A DNA stretch of 64,000 nt from Hyphomicrobiales bacterium (GCA_900469965.1 UBZP01000007.1:62001-126000); one strand, 5' to 3'. Counted from the first letter of the stretch, positions 38,999 through 48,970 are shown. The notes: generated by a model not told the origin, from the sequence alone. Made by a program: numbers and translations.

Positions 38999-40078
38999 TT
39001 GCGCCACATCGATCTGACGTACCAGACCATGCTTGCCGAGATCGGTCAACGCGCTCTGGATGATGCGTGGACGCGCGATTTCCCTCCGACAGGGCGCTTC
39101 GTCAAGGTCAAGGTCAAGGAGCGCGACTATTGGTATTTCGACCAACCGGACGGAGAAGGGGGGCAGGCGCGAAAATATGTCGGCCGCGCTGAAGACCCGG
39201 AGGTCGCCAGGCGGGTGCACGACTTTTCCCGCACCAAATCGGATTATCGGACGCGACGGCGCCTGGTTTCCAGCCTCACGCGCGATGGCGGCCTGCAGGC
39301 CGCTGATCCGACTTCGGGGGCGATCATCGAAGCCCTGGCGGCTGCAGGCCTCTTTCGCCTGCGAGCGGTTCTCGTCGGGACGCTTGCCTTCGGCACGTAT
39401 TCCGGGCTGTTGGGTGTTCGCCTTCCGTCTGCCGCCATCATGACCGCAGATGCAGACTTCGCACAGGACTATGCGGTCTCCGCCGAGGTGATGGACAGTC
39501 TGCCGCCCATCCTCGAGCTGCTGCAAGGCGTTGATCCGACCTTCCGGGCCGTGCCGACCCTGGCGGCGGCCGATACGACGGCTTTCGTTAATCAGCAGGG
39601 CTATCGCGTCGAGTTTCTGACCACCAACCGCGGCAAGGACGAATATCTCGACAAACCGGCAGCGATGCCGGCTCTTGGCGGCGCCCGCGCCCAACCGCTT
39701 CGTTTCATGGACTTTCTGATCCGCGAGCCGGTGCGGGCAGTCCTGCTCCATGGGGCCGGCGTTTCAGTCCTTGTCCCAAATCCGGCCCGATATGCGATCC
39801 ATAAGCTGATCGTCGCCTCCCGCCGCCATGCCGACAGCGTCCTCAAGCGCGACAAGGATGTCATGCAGGCCGGTATCCTTGCAGAGGCAATGCTTGAGAC
39901 CCGCCGATCGGCCGACCTTGCCATTGCCTACAGCGAAGCGTGGGAGCGCGGATCTGCCTGGCAGGATGCCATCAGGGGCGGCGTGGCAACGCTGTCGGAT
40001 GAGAACAAAAGCTTCCTCCGCCAATGTCTCGAGACCGGTGGTCAGGAGATCGGCGAACGGGTGGTGTTGCCGTTCTGA
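38999..40078 (+). CDS. Nucleotidyltransferase-fold protein (GSU2403/NTP_transf_8-like)
   Basis: A 359-residue soluble protein. The N-terminal part (about 1-95) has a charged, Tyr-rich segment (YWYFDQPDGEGGQARKYVG). The middle (about 105-230) fits the NTP_transf_8 nucleotidyltransferase fold: LRAVLVGTLAFGTYSGLLGV, then TADADFAQDY (metal Asp pair candidates) and a third acidic strand (YRVEFLTTNRG). The C-terminal part (PNPARYAIHKLIVASRR onward) matches the usual helical end of the family. TTG start at 38999, preceded by GAGGAG. It is related in fold to AbiEii-type toxins, but no antitoxin gene lies beside it. Function is unknown; the twin repeats upstream suggest tight regulation. Confidence 0.72.
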   Translation: MRHIDLTYQTMLAEIGQRALDDAWTRDFPPTGRFVKVKVKERDYWYFDQPDGEGGQARKYVGRAEDPEVARRVHDFSRTKSDYRTRRRLVSSLTRDGGLQAADPTSGAIIEALAAAGLFRLRAVLVGTLAFGTYSGLLGVRLPSAAIMTADADFAQDYAVSAEVMDSLPPILELLQGVDPTFRAVPTLAAADTTAFVNQQGYRVEFLTTNRGKDEYLDKPAAMPALGGARAQPLRFMDFLIREPVRAVLLHGAGVSVLVPNPARYAIHKLIVASRRHADSVLKRDKDVMQAGILAEAMLETRRSADLAIAYSEAWERGSAWQDAIRGGVATLSDENKSFLRQCLETGGQEIGERVVLPF

Positions 40079-40169
40079 TTAGGAAACGGCAAAACCGACC
40101 CGTGACTATGAACCTGGCGGTCAGCGCAAAGGACCCGGCAGTGATTGTCTCCATCCTAGGCGGAACGGG

Positions 40170-40575
40170 GCGGCTTTCGCGTGTTTGCTCCATCGGCTTG
40201 AAGGCGACTTGTGTCGCGCCGCGGGATTCGGCCCAGCACGCTGCGATGCGTTCTGCGCCGTCCGGCGAGCCACCGCAGCAGCACCCTGTCCGCGTGCCTG
40301 GCGAGCGCCTTGTCGAGCGCCGCCCAGACCCGCTCGTGATTGTTGTAGTCCACCGCCTCCGAAGGCGATCTTGGTGCGACCGGATCAGAACCTCGATCTC
40401 GGCACCCCGGCGGGCGGAGAGGAAGTCTCTGGAGTCGACCATCGCGGCGGTCATGTTGGCGTGATTGACCTTGGAGACATTCCTGCCGATGCAGGACCCG
40501 CAAGCTACAATTTCGAGCAGGTCATGCAAGAAGTCCGGGAGATGAAGATTGGGCAGGATTGAGAAGCAGGAAAAG
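40170..40575 (-). pseudogene. Decayed DUF2493 (plasmid-type SLOG-like) gene
   Basis: Reading on the - strand, one frame gives FLHDLLEIVACGSC ... SKVNHANMTAAMVDSRDFL, a second frame continues with VDYNNHERVWAALDKALARH, and the first frame returns with GGSPDGAERIAACWAESRGA and TQVAFKP. Together these follow the order of the DUF2493 protein common on rhizobial plasmids, so at least two frameshifts have broken it; both ends are also missing or unrecognisable. Limits are approximate. Confidence 0.65.
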
Positions 40576-40875
40576 AGACTGCGCGGACGCCGCTCGAAAT
40601 CTGAGTGGTAACTAGATCGTCCCGTGGATCGCATTGTTCGCGATTGCCCGTCCAATCCGCCCCCTGCCATCCTGGAATGCACAGTAACGAAGCAGGCGAT
40701 CGTCGAGCCGATTTCGGCCGGTCTGGCGAAGGTTTCGGTTTCTTCTCCTCCCTGCTCCCACTGGCTGAACGGGCGTCGGTACATTTGTGACCGCTTCTTG
40801 CGGGGCAAGAGCAGTCGGATCGCAGATGACAAACGGTCCCTCTCGCGCGGGCACGCCAGAATGCCGGCTGCTTGT

Positions 40876-41700
40876 TCAGAGCAGAAAATCTCCCTTCGAC
40901 AGGGACAGGCTGTCATCCAGGTGAATACCGAAATCGGCCTTCCTGTCGCCATTGAGGTCGGCCTGGATGTAGGTATCCGAGCTGAACTTGGTGAAGCGCA
41001 ACTCGCCCGCCTTGCCGTGGAAGTCGTCGTCACCGATAAACTTAAAGCTCTGGTTGCCCAAGGCCTTCGAGTTGGCATCGATCGGGCTCAGATCAATCTT
41101 GTCGCCCTGTTTCTTGCTGAAATCAAAAATGGTGTCGCGGCCGGTTCCGGAGGCGGCGCTGTCGGAGGCCTTCTTGAAGATGAAGGTATCCTTGCCGCTC
41201 CCACCATAGAGTTTATCGCCCCCGGCCCCGCCGAAAAGCTTGTCGCTGTCGTCGCCACCATAGAGCTTGTCGCGACCTCCGTTCCCCGAGAGAATGTCGT
41301 TGCCGTCAAACCCCAAGATGGCGTCTGCGAATGTCCCGCCACCAATCTTGTCGTCGCCCTTGAGTGCGGACCTGAGAAGCGAAAGCAATTGCTGTTCCGA
41401 CCCTGATTTGGCGACATCGACGAGTTTGGCTACGGATAGGTTCAGGCCTGTCACGGACACAGTCGTCTCCCCGGCATTGCTCAGCTTGACGCTGTGGATC
41501 GTGCCGGCAGCCCTGAGGTAGCCATCCGCATCGGTGGAAAAACCGGAGCCCTTGATCGTTACCTTCTCGCCGGAAACATATCCGACAATCTTGCTCGAAC
41601 TGAAGGATGTAATATCTGCTCTGCCAACCGAATCCAGATCGAAATCAAGTTTGGCCATGTCGATCCAATATTGGCCACCCGTCTTTACAACTACACCCAT
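40876..41700 (-). CDS. RTX calcium-binding repeat protein
   Basis: A 274-residue protein. The N-terminal half (about 1-105) is a beta-rich region without repeats. Residues about 115-170 carry five or so RTX nonapeptides of the GGxGxDxLx type (for example GNGGRDKLYGGDDSDKLFGG), which fold with calcium. The C-terminus (DTIFDFSKKQGDKIDLSPID ... DDSLSLSKGDFLL) matches the Peptidase_M10_C-like tail that carries the type I secretion signal. ATG at 41700. No type I secretion genes are nearby. It is probably secreted; role unknown. Confidence 0.85.
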   Translation of the reverse strand: MGVVVKTGGQYWIDMAKLDFDLDSVGRADITSFSSSKIVGYVSGEKVTIKGSGFSTDADGYLRAAGTIHSVKLSNAGETTVSVTGLNLSVAKLVDVAKSGSEQQLLSLLRSALKGDDKIGGGTFADAILGFDGNDILSGNGGRDKLYGGDDSDKLFGGAGGDKLYGGSGKDTFIFKKASDSAASGTGRDTIFDFSKKQGDKIDLSPIDANSKALGNQSFKFIGDDDFHGKAGELRFTKFSSDTYIQADLNGDRKADFGIHLDDSLSLSKGDFLL

Positions 41701-41988
41701 CGATGCCCCCACAGTTTAATGCGGCCTTAGCGATAGCGCGCTTCAGGGTTGTGCGCAATCGAGATGGGGCCAGCAAACCGCAACTTCAAAAAAGGCCGGG
41801 AATGAAAGGCGGACTCGGGCCGGGCCAACAGGGGTACCGCCGTTCTCGATGCTTGCGCAACGCCATCCACGGCACTCAGCTTTCAAACTGCTCGCCGAAC
41901 GACGTCGATTCGCGGCCGAGAGCCGGCAAGCGGGAGGAAGACCGCACCGGCCACGGTCGATCATCAGACCGAGCGATCCGCGTCGGCC

Positions 41989-42012
41989 AAAAAAGGCCCG
42001 CCGGAGCGGGCC
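41989..42012 (-). terminator. Orphan intrinsic terminator on the - strand
   Basis: GGCCCGC-CGGA-GCGGGCC (41995-42012); on the - strand it is followed directly by six U residues (41994 down to 41989). This is a textbook Rho-independent terminator, yet no credible protein gene ends just upstream of it on that strand. Confidence 0.75.
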
Positions 42013-42490
42013 AGGAAACGGGCGCGTACGCAGTGACATGTCGCGCCACAGCGACAAGGTGCCCCCATATTCTGAATATTAGGTAAAGGCGATAAAGGCG
42101 AGTGATCTGTGCAGAACTGAGCAAGGCAGGTGCAAGGCGGAGTAGGCCTTCTGACCTCGTCGTCATCTCTGATTGAAGACTGCGGTACGGCGTCTCGACA
42201 TCTGCGATCGGCTTGAGCGATCCAAGGTTGCCCGAGTGAAGAATAGGTATCCCCATGTCGCAATGGGGCCAGGCTCTGGGGGCATCCTGCCCTCTGTGTC
42301 TCGGCGTTCCTCGGTTGGGTCCCGGCAATGAAATAGTAGGTCGGCGCTTCCCACTTCCAGTTGCTGTGGTGAAAGCTGGCGCCATGTGCCTGTCCGGCAG
42401 CCATGGCAACCGGCCGACGCTTTCCTGGTCTCTCGCTTCGTATATGGCATACAGTGGTATCGATGACATCAGGCTCATCATTCTCATTGT

Positions 42491-42745
42491 TTGCTTCGCA
42501 GGCTTGTCATTGATGAAAGCGGCGCTTACATCACACGCATCGATGGTGAGGAGCGCCAACTTCACCGGGACATCGAACCCGCATCAGAAAAGCCTTTCGC
42601 AGACCAGATGGTCCGCTGGTGGTCAGCTGGCGGGGCCGATACTGGGAGATTTGAGAGGGCGAATATGCGCAACGCTATGCTAGTGCTGGTAGGCTTTGGT
42701 GGTGAGCAGCCGCCAGTTAAATCCGCCGACCCAGAAGACGATTGA
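42491..42745 (+). CDS. Possible short hypothetical protein
   Basis: A frame of 84 codons with a TTG start and no clear ribosome site. The translated VIDESGAYITRIDGEERQLH and VRWWSAGGADTGRFERA read like a real protein, but I cannot match a family; it may be the 3' remnant of a longer gene. Confidence 0.25.
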   Translation: MLRRLVIDESGAYITRIDGEERQLHRDIEPASEKPFADQMVRWWSAGGADTGRFERANMRNAMLVLVGFGGEQPPVKSADPEDD

Positions 42746-42893
42746 CGCGTCAAATTACTGCTTCACCCGCTACGGCAACGGCACCAACTACGATTCGTGC
42801 GTATACGCGAGGCAAATGGGGATGGAAGTTACACCAGCGATGCCAGGCCGCTAAACACTGGGGTGCCTGCTACGATCAACGTGAGGAAGCCGG

Positions 42894-43157
42894 ATGTCCA
42901 AAAAGGCCAAGAACGAACACTCCGAGTTCGCCGGGGAATTCACCGATGGAGATATCACGGTGCTTGTAGATATTTTCCGACCGGCCGGAACCAACAACGA
43001 CTGGCGCCTCGAGGTGATCACCCAGAATGAAGACGTGTTTGAGTGGGAGGGCGGTTTTGCGACCGATCGCGAAGCGTTCGACGAATTCCTGGCCACGGTA
43101 GCGCGTGATGGGATCCAATCGTTTCTAGAGGAAGACGACCCACCCGCTGTTCATTGA
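42894..43157 (+). CDS. Small acidic hypothetical protein
   Basis: An 87-residue acidic protein with the look of a compact beta-sheet plus helix domain (DITVLVDIFRPAGTNNDW, EVITQNEDVFEWEGGFATD, then helix REAFDEFLATVARDGIQSFL). GTGAGGA ribosome site 6 bases before the ATG. It is conserved-looking, but the family is not recognised. No neighbours suggest a pathway. Confidence 0.65.
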   Translation: MSKKAKNEHSEFAGEFTDGDITVLVDIFRPAGTNNDWRLEVITQNEDVFEWEGGFATDREAFDEFLATVARDGIQSFLEEDDPPAVH

Positions 43158-43347
43158 CCGGCTCCAGGCAGTGACTGCGTCTGTCTGTTCTGGTGCCGGA
43201 TCCCCAATGCAGGACCGCAGCATCATCAGTCAGGCCGGGTGCAAGCGAAGCGATGGGGCGATCCTACCGGGGGCCGACCGTGCTGGCACGCGATCAGTCG
43301 TTCACTTCACTGGCTCGCAAGCCTTCCGCATGGTGGATGCTGGCGGT

Positions 43348-44436
43348 CTAGAGGGCCAGCCGCAACTGTGGCTCCACCACAGGTGATCGTCGTTCCAGCG
43401 AAGACAGGGTGACGCCGAGCAGGCGGATGCCCTTGCGCGGCGGAAAAATCGGAGAGAGCAGCAGGTCGACCACGGCTTGGAGATCTGTGATGGCCGCAAG
43501 AGGTGAGGGGACTGTCTTGCTGCGGGTGATTTGGTTGAAGTCGGCATATTTGACCTTCAGCGTTACAGTTTTCGCACCGATTTCGTGGGCCTCGCAATAA
43601 TCCCACACTTTTTCGATGAGTGGCTGCAATCCTTCGCGAGCCGGTTCATAGGCATGAAGGTCCTCCGAAAACGTATCTTCCGCGCCTATGGATTTGCGCA
43701 CCCGGTCAGGCTTGACTTGGCGGTCATCGATCCCGCGTGCGATGCCGTAGAAATAGGCCCCTGACTTGCCGAAATGCTCTACAAGGAATTCGAGCGTCTT
43801 CTGTCTAAGGTCGGCGCCTGTCTCTATCCCGAGGCCATGCATCTTTTCAGCGGTTGCTGGACCGACGCCGTGGAATTTTTTGACGGGCAGGGCCTCGACG
43901 AAGTCCGGTCCGGCCTTCGGAGTGATGACAGCCTGGCCGTTGGGCTTGTTCAGGTCACTCGCCATCTTGGCGAGGAACTTGTTGTAGGAGATCCCGGCTG
44001 ACGCGTTGAGGCCAGTGGTCTGCTTGATCCTGTCGCGAATCTCCGATGCAATTTCGGTGGCGATCTCCATGCCCTTCCGATTCTGCGTCACATCGAGATA
44101 GGCCTCGTCGAGCGACAGCGGCTCGACTACCGGTGTATAGTCGGCAAAGATTTCACGGATCTGCTGGGACACCGCCCTGTAAACATCGAAGCGGGGTGGC
44201 ACGAAAATCAGCTCTGGGCATTTACGCTTGGCAGTCACCGACGGCATTGCCGAGTGGACACCGAAACTCCGCGCCTCATAGCTTGCCGCCGCCACCACGC
44301 CGCGTGCGGCTGCCCCGCCAACCGCGACCGGCTTGCCGCGTAGTTCCGGATTGTCGCGCTGCTCGACCGAGGCATAAAACGCGTCCATGTCCACATGGAT
44401 GATTTTTCGATGGGAGGCTGAGCTCATGTCGTTCAT
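43348..44436 (-). CDS. dinB: DNA polymerase IV (Y family)
   Basis: A 362-residue translesion polymerase. Catalytic motif 1 HVDMDAFYASVEQ (residues 15-27, with the steric-gate Tyr/Phe region), motif 3 SLDEAYLDVT (Asp-Glu near residue 108), HhH region VKKFHGVGPATAEKMHGLGI (near 188) and the little-finger domain after 245. The beta-clamp-binding tail is not clear. Rhizobia often carry several dinB copies; this one is next to DNA-ligase LigD, consistent with a repair-themed stretch. The ATG at 44436 is used; a second Met (MSS) follows at codon 4. Confidence 0.95.
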   Translation of the reverse strand: MNDMSSASHRKIIHVDMDAFYASVEQRDNPELRGKPVAVGGAAARGVVAAASYEARSFGVHSAMPSVTAKRKCPELIFVPPRFDVYRAVSQQIREIFADYTPVVEPLSLDEAYLDVTQNRKGMEIATEIASEIRDRIKQTTGLNASAGISYNKFLAKMASDLNKPNGQAVITPKAGPDFVEALPVKKFHGVGPATAEKMHGLGIETGADLRQKTLEFLVEHFGKSGAYFYGIARGIDDRQVKPDRVRKSIGAEDTFSEDLHAYEPAREGLQPLIEKVWDYCEAHEIGAKTVTLKVKYADFNQITRSKTVPSPLAAITDLQAVVDLLLSPIFPPRKGIRLLGVTLSSLERRSPVVEPQLRLAL

Positions 44437-44616
44437 GGCGGCTTCTGTCGCTCGCGGTACCCTCGGTATCGGTAAACTATGCGCCGAAACATACAGGGAA
44501 CATAGCAGCCTTGGCGGCGATTTCCACCAGATTTGGCGATGACTTGGCGATGCTATCGAAACTACGAGCCCTCAGACGCGTTCTTATCCGTAGAACTCGA
44601 ACTGGGGAGATATCCC

Positions 44617-44925
44617 ATGGCGGACGACAGCACCGTGACAATACGAGCCACGTTCGAAACACGCGAGGCAGCCGATCTCGCCGTCGAACATCTAGTTCAG
44701 CAACAGGGTATCTCGAGATCGGATATCTTTCTTCAGTCAGCAGGGGATCGCAACACGGCGGGTTCTGTGCCGTCGGGCGGCGATGCCTCTCATGATGGGG
44801 GTGCTCGCAGAGACGCGCCGCTGGCCGGCGAGATCGAGGTCTCCGTGGATATGGCCTCCACTCAGGCCTCCGCCGTCCAGCGCATTCTCGCAGAAGCCGG
44901 CGCGCTTCGAGTATCGAGTCGTTAA
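44617..44925 (+). CDS. Small hypothetical protein upstream of ligD
   Basis: A 102-residue protein with a ferredoxin-like repeat feel: [20 protein letters not shown] at the start and [20 protein letters not shown] near the end, separated by a polar Gly/Asp-rich loop. This resembles small proteins found before ligD in rhizobia. ATG at 44617 after GGGGAGA; stop 2 bases before the ligD ATG, so they are one operon. A regulatory or accessory role to LigD is an inference. Confidence 0.68.
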   Translation: MADDSTVTIRATFETREAADLAVEHLVQQQGISRSDIFLQSAGDRNTAGSVPSGGDASHDGGARRDAPLAGEIEVSVDMASTQASAVQRILAEAGALRVSSR

Positions 44926-44927
44926 GC

Positions 44928-47555
44928 ATGGCGGACAATCTATCGAAATATCGCGCAAAACGCGATTTCCGGAAGACGAGTGAACCGAGCGGCGAGGCGC
45001 ATGTCAAAGCTGCAAACCGCCGGCGGTTCGTAATCCAAAAGCACGACGCCACCCGCCTCCACTACGATCTCAGGCTGGAACTCGATGGGGTCTTCAAGTC
45101 CTGGGCGGTGACGAAGGGGCCGTCGCTCGACCCCGGCGACAAGCGGCTGGCGGTCGAGGTTGAAGATCATCCTCTCGACTATGGCGACTTCGAAGGTACG
45201 ATCCCGAAGGGCCAGTACGGTGGCGGCACGGTAATGCTCTGGGATCGCGGCTACTGGGAGCCGGAAGGCAGGAAGTCACCGGAAGAGGCGCTGAAGAAGG
45301 GCGACTTCAAATTCACGCTAAAGGGTAAGCGGCTGAACGGCAGTTTCGTGCTCGTGCGAATGCGCAACGATCGCGATGGAGGCAAACGGAACAATTGGCT
45401 GTTGATCAAGCATCATGACGATCATTCGGTCGACGAAAACGGTGCTAACATCCTGCAGGAGAATGCCACGTCGGTCGCCTCCGGCCGAAGCATGGAGCAA
45501 ATCGCCGAAGGTAAGGGTCGCAGGCCGCGCCCGTTCATGATGGCGAATGCGGATGTCGATGCGGATGCGGTCTGGGACAGCAAGAGTGGGCTTGCAGCTG
45601 ACGAAAGGAAGAGACGATCTCGCAAGGCCACTGGAGCCATCCGTATACCGGTCTTCATCGCCCCGCAGCTGTGCGAAAAGGTCGCTCGGCCGCCGGCCGG
45701 TGACGATTGGCTGCACGAGATCAAGTTCGACGGCTATCGCATCCAGTTGCGCGTTGCCGATGGGTCGGTGACCTTGAAGACCCGCAAGGGGTTGGACTGG
45801 ACAGCGAAATATCCCGGCATCGCCGATGCAGCGTCCGCACTCCCCGACTGCATCATTGACGGCGAAATCTGCGCGCTCGACGAGAACGGCGCACCCGATT
45901 TTGCCGCCCTCCAGGCAGCGCTTTCGGAGGGCAAGACTGGCGATCTGGTCTATTTCGCATTCGATCTGCTGTTCGAAGACGGCGAGGATTTAAGATCCAT
46001 GCGCCTGGTCGATCGCAAGAAGCGGCTGCAAGACCTTCTCAATGCACCCCTTGACGATCCCCGCATCCGCTATGTCGAACATTTCGAATCCGGTGGAGAC
46101 GCCGTGCTGCGCTCTGCCTGCAAGCTGCATCTCGAGGGTGTTATCTCCAAGCAAATGAACGCGCCCTATCATTCGGGTCGCAATGACAGCTGGGCGAAGT
46201 CTAAATGCCGTGCTGGCCATGAGGTCGTGATTGGTGGATTTGCCAAGACCAACGGCAAATTCCGGTCTCTTCTGGTCGGTGTCTACCGCGGGGATCATTT
46301 CGTGTATGTCGGCCGCGTCGGCACCGGTTACAGCGCAGCAAAGGTCAAGATGCTCCTGCCGAAACTGAAGGCTGTCGAGACGGCGAGATCGCCGTTCACC
46401 GGCATCGGTGCACCGAAGAAGCAGGGTGAGGTTGTCTGGGTGAGACCAGAGCTTGTTGCCGAAATCGAGTTCGAAGGGTGGACCGCGGACGGCCTTGTTC
46501 GCCAGGCTGCATTCAAAGGACTGCGCGAGGACAAGCCCGCGAAGGAGGTCGAGGCCGAAAAAGCGGCGCCGCCCGCCAGGACCGGTACAGCTCAACCTGC
46601 TCGGCCCCCCAGGTCGACATCGTTCCGGCGCAAAGCCGCCAAGGCAGAGGTCATGGGCGTACTGATATCCAGCCCAGATAAACCGCTTTGGCCCGATGCG
46701 AACGATGGTGAGCCCGTCACTAAAGAAGATCTTGCTCGCTATTTCGAAGCCACCGGAAGCTGGCTCATCGAGCACATCAAGGGTCGGCCCTGCTCGATTA
46801 TCCGAGCGCCCGACGGTATCGGTGCAGAGCAGTTCTTCCAGCGTCATGGGATGCCCGGTACGTCGAACCTTGTCGAACTGGTGAAGGTCTCTGGCGACAA
46901 GAAGCCTTACCTGCAGATCGATCGGATCGAGGGACTGGCGGCGATCGCCCAGATCGGTGGGGTCGAGCTGCACCCCTGGAATTGCGCGCCCGGCAAGCCT
47001 GAAGTCCCCGGTCGGCTGGTATTCGATCTCGATCCCGGTCCTGATGTTGCTTTTGCAGCCGTCGTCGCCGCCGCGCGGGAGATGCGCGACCGTCTTGATG
47101 AGCTTGGTCTCGTCAGCTTCTGCAAGACGACGGGCGGCAAGGGACTGCATGTTGTCACGCCGATTGCCGTCAGCAAGCGCAAGCCCCTTTCTTGGGACGT
47201 GGCCAAGCGCTTCGCGCGTGCCATCTGCCAGCAGATGGCCAGTGACAATCCCGATCTCTTTCTCATCAGGATGACCAAGAGCCTGAGGGGTGGCAGGATC
47301 TTCCTCGACTATCTCCGCAACGATCGTATGGCCACCGCCGTCGCGCCACTGTCGCCACGCGCTCGGCCCGGCGCCACCGTGTCGATGCCGCTGACCTGGA
47401 CGCAGGTGAAATCCAATCTCGATCCGAAGCGGTTCACAATCCGCACAGTGCCAGCGCTGCTTGCTAAAACATCCGCCTGGCAGGACTATTATAGTGGCGA
47501 GCGCCCGCTTGAGGCGGCCATCAGGCGCCTCGAAAAATCAGGGCTGGCTATGTGA
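44928..47555 (+). CDS. ligD: Multifunctional ATP-dependent DNA ligase LigD (PE-LIG-POL)
   Basis: An 875-residue non-homologous end-joining enzyme. Domain order: 3'-phosphoesterase (about 35-165; [17 protein letters not shown] with metal-binding His and Asp), ATP-dependent ligase (about 240-545; catalytic Lys266 in HEIKFDGYR), linker rich in Ala/Lys/Arg (550-620), and primase-like polymerase (about 630-870; [13 protein letters not shown] with the metal-binding Asp pair). Mycobacterial LigD has a different order (POL-PE-LIG); the PE-LIG-POL order is usual in proteobacteria. No ku gene lies in this window; it must be encoded elsewhere. Confidence 0.96.
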   Translation: MADNLSKYRAKRDFRKTSEPSGEAHVKAANRRRFVIQKHDATRLHYDLRLELDGVFKSWAVTKGPSLDPGDKRLAVEVEDHPLDYGDFEGTIPKGQYGGGTVMLWDRGYWEPEGRKSPEEALKKGDFKFTLKGKRLNGSFVLVRMRNDRDGGKRNNWLLIKHHDDHSVDENGANILQENATSVASGRSMEQIAEGKGRRPRPFMMANADVDADAVWDSKSGLAADERKRRSRKATGAIRIPVFIAPQLCEKVARPPAGDDWLHEIKFDGYRIQLRVADGSVTLKTRKGLDWTAKYPGIADAASALPDCIIDGEICALDENGAPDFAALQAALSEGKTGDLVYFAFDLLFEDGEDLRSMRLVDRKKRLQDLLNAPLDDPRIRYVEHFESGGDAVLRSACKLHLEGVISKQMNAPYHSGRNDSWAKSKCRAGHEVVIGGFAKTNGKFRSLLVGVYRGDHFVYVGRVGTGYSAAKVKMLLPKLKAVETARSPFTGIGAPKKQGEVVWVRPELVAEIEFEGWTADGLVRQAAFKGLREDKPAKEVEAEKAAPPARTGTAQPARPPRSTSFRRKAAKAEVMGVLISSPDKPLWPDANDGEPVTKEDLARYFEATGSWLIEHIKGRPCSIIRAPDGIGAEQFFQRHGMPGTSNLVELVKVSGDKKPYLQIDRIEGLAAIAQIGGVELHPWNCAPGKPEVPGRLVFDLDPGPDVAFAAVVAAAREMRDRLDELGLVSFCKTTGGKGLHVVTPIAVSKRKPLSWDVAKRFARAICQQMASDNPDLFLIRMTKSLRGGRIFLDYLRNDRMATAVAPLSPRARPGATVSMPLTWTQVKSNLDPKRFTIRTVPALLAKTSAWQDYYSGERPLEAAIRRLEKSGLAM

Positions 47556-47580
47556 TCTCGCAACAGCGGACCAGCGATTG

Positions 47581-48486
47581 ATGACAGGGACAACGAAACG
47601 AAGGACAGCAAGATCGGATGAGGGGGCAACGATCGACCTGCCGCATGACCGGATCACGGTACAGCGGTTTCGTCAAGCGTTCCCTCGCGCCCGCTGGAGC
47701 GATCGCCTGAATGCGTGGTTTGTGCCAGGACGCACCGCCGAGAGCCGGATTGGGCGCTGGCTAGCCGAAACGGAAGCCGAAGCCGACAGGTTCGCCGACG
47801 AGAAGGGGCGGGACGCCTTTGCGTTCGAGCCGATCGAAAGCCGCTATCTCGAAGCAGCACCTGCGGCCCTGCAGATCCGGACGCCCTATTCGCGGACCGC
47901 CATCAATGAGATCCGGGAAATCCCATATGCTCGCTGGGACGCTGACCGTCGCCTCTGGACGGTGCCTTACCGCTCGTTTGGGGAACTGCGGCAGCGCTGG
48001 CCGGTCATCGAGGGTGCGGCTGAGGCCAGTGAGCCGCAGGTACGGCGCGCGCGGCGCGAGGCGATCAAGGGGACTGTGGAAGAGGCGGCGTCAAAGGCGA
48101 GGGCGAGGGAACGCCGTCGGAAACGGTATCCGGCCCCAGTCGATGACGCGCCGCCTCTCCAACGTGCGATCGGCACCCATGTCGGGGTGATTTTCTTCAC
48201 CGGCACGGACGGCGAGATGGCCGACACTACGACGATCGAAGCCTTCTATTTTCCCGCCGCGAAGGGCGAGGAATATGTCTGGATGTCCTGGCGAACCGGC
48301 ACACTGGAAGAACTGGTGGGCACCTGGCCCGCGCGCGCGCCACCGGAACCGCACGAGCGCCTCAGGGGTTGGTGGATGCCAACGCTTGACGAGTTGCGAA
48401 TGGCGCGACGTGACGCAAGATCCAGGAAGGCGAACCGAAAGCGCAAGGACAAGTCACCCGATGAAAGATCAGAAGACCACCCTTGA
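47581..48486 (+). CDS. Protein with two HARP-like repeats, next to ligD
   Basis: A 301-residue basic protein. Two related segments can be aligned by eye: VQRFRQAFPRARWSDRLNAW followed by FVPG, and AINEIREIPYARWDADRRLW followed by TVPY (about residues 25-50 and 105-130). The pattern I-x3-F/R-x3-P-x2-RW-D-x4-W-x-V/F-P recalls the HARP repeat of the SMARCAL1 annealing helicase. The middle is an Arg/Lys-rich helix (KGTVEEAASKARARERRRKR), and the C-terminus ends in a very basic tail. It lies 25 bases after ligD. DNA binding and a helper role in end joining are inferred. Confidence 0.62.
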   Translation: MTGTTKRRTARSDEGATIDLPHDRITVQRFRQAFPRARWSDRLNAWFVPGRTAESRIGRWLAETEAEADRFADEKGRDAFAFEPIESRYLEAAPAALQIRTPYSRTAINEIREIPYARWDADRRLWTVPYRSFGELRQRWPVIEGAAEASEPQVRRARREAIKGTVEEAASKARARERRRKRYPAPVDDAPPLQRAIGTHVGVIFFTGTDGEMADTTTIEAFYFPAAKGEEYVWMSWRTGTLEELVGTWPARAPPEPHERLRGWWMPTLDELRMARRDARSRKANRKRKDKSPDERSEDHP

Positions 48487-48970
48487 AGCATTTCGAAGCC
48501 TGGCCCCGATCGAGCCGCGCGAACTTGTTGGACTATGGCAAGGGCGGGGTATACCGGCAGGGCATCCGCTCGATGGCGTCCTGGAGAACCTCGGCTGGTT
48601 CGGCAAGCGGTTTAACCTAGACAGGCGCGCGGACCCCTTGCTGTTTCGCGCAGGTGAGCGGCACTTGGTTGCTATCAATCCGAAATGGATACCAATCCGC
48701 CTGGCGCTGCGCCTCCATGCAGTCGGCCGGACGCGCGCTGCGAGAAACCTGTTCTCCTATCTGCTGCGCCGGCTTCGGGCGCGGGGGCCGGTCGCATCCG
48801 TGCAAACCGATGTGTTTGCAGGCGTTGAGAGTGCGGTCATGGTCTATGACCATCAGCCAATCGTCGACCATTTCCGACGGATCGATGAAAACAGGGTCAT
48901 GGGGGCAATGACAATCACCGGCGACGAGCGGATATATTTCTTTGAACTTGAGCGCATCCAGGAATCTTGA
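48461..48970 (+). CDS. GXWXG and DUF4334 domain protein
   Basis: A 169-residue protein matching the GXWXG (about 15-70) and DUF4334 (about 100-165) pair: ELVGLWQGRGIPAGHPLDGV gives the G-x-W-x-G motif, and AVMVYDHQPIVDHFRRID starts the second domain. Start ATG at 48461, overlapping the 3' end of the upstream gene by 26 bases in another frame, so the two are probably co-transcribed. Members have no firm biochemical role. Confidence 0.8.
   Translation: MKDQKTTLEAFRSLAPIEPRELVGLWQGRGIPAGHPLDGVLENLGWFGKRFNLDRRADPLLFRAGERHLVAINPKWIPIRLALRLHAVGRTRAARNLFSYLLRRLRARGPVASVQTDVFAGVESAVMVYDHQPIVDHFRRIDENRVMGAMTITGDERIYFFELERIQES

Larger units (their letters stand above)
41701..42890 (+). other. Gene-poor spacer
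   Basis: About 1.2 kb with frames on both strands but none with convincing protein character, apart from the weak 42491-42745 candidate. It contains the orphan - strand terminator at 41989-42012. Confidence 0.5.
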
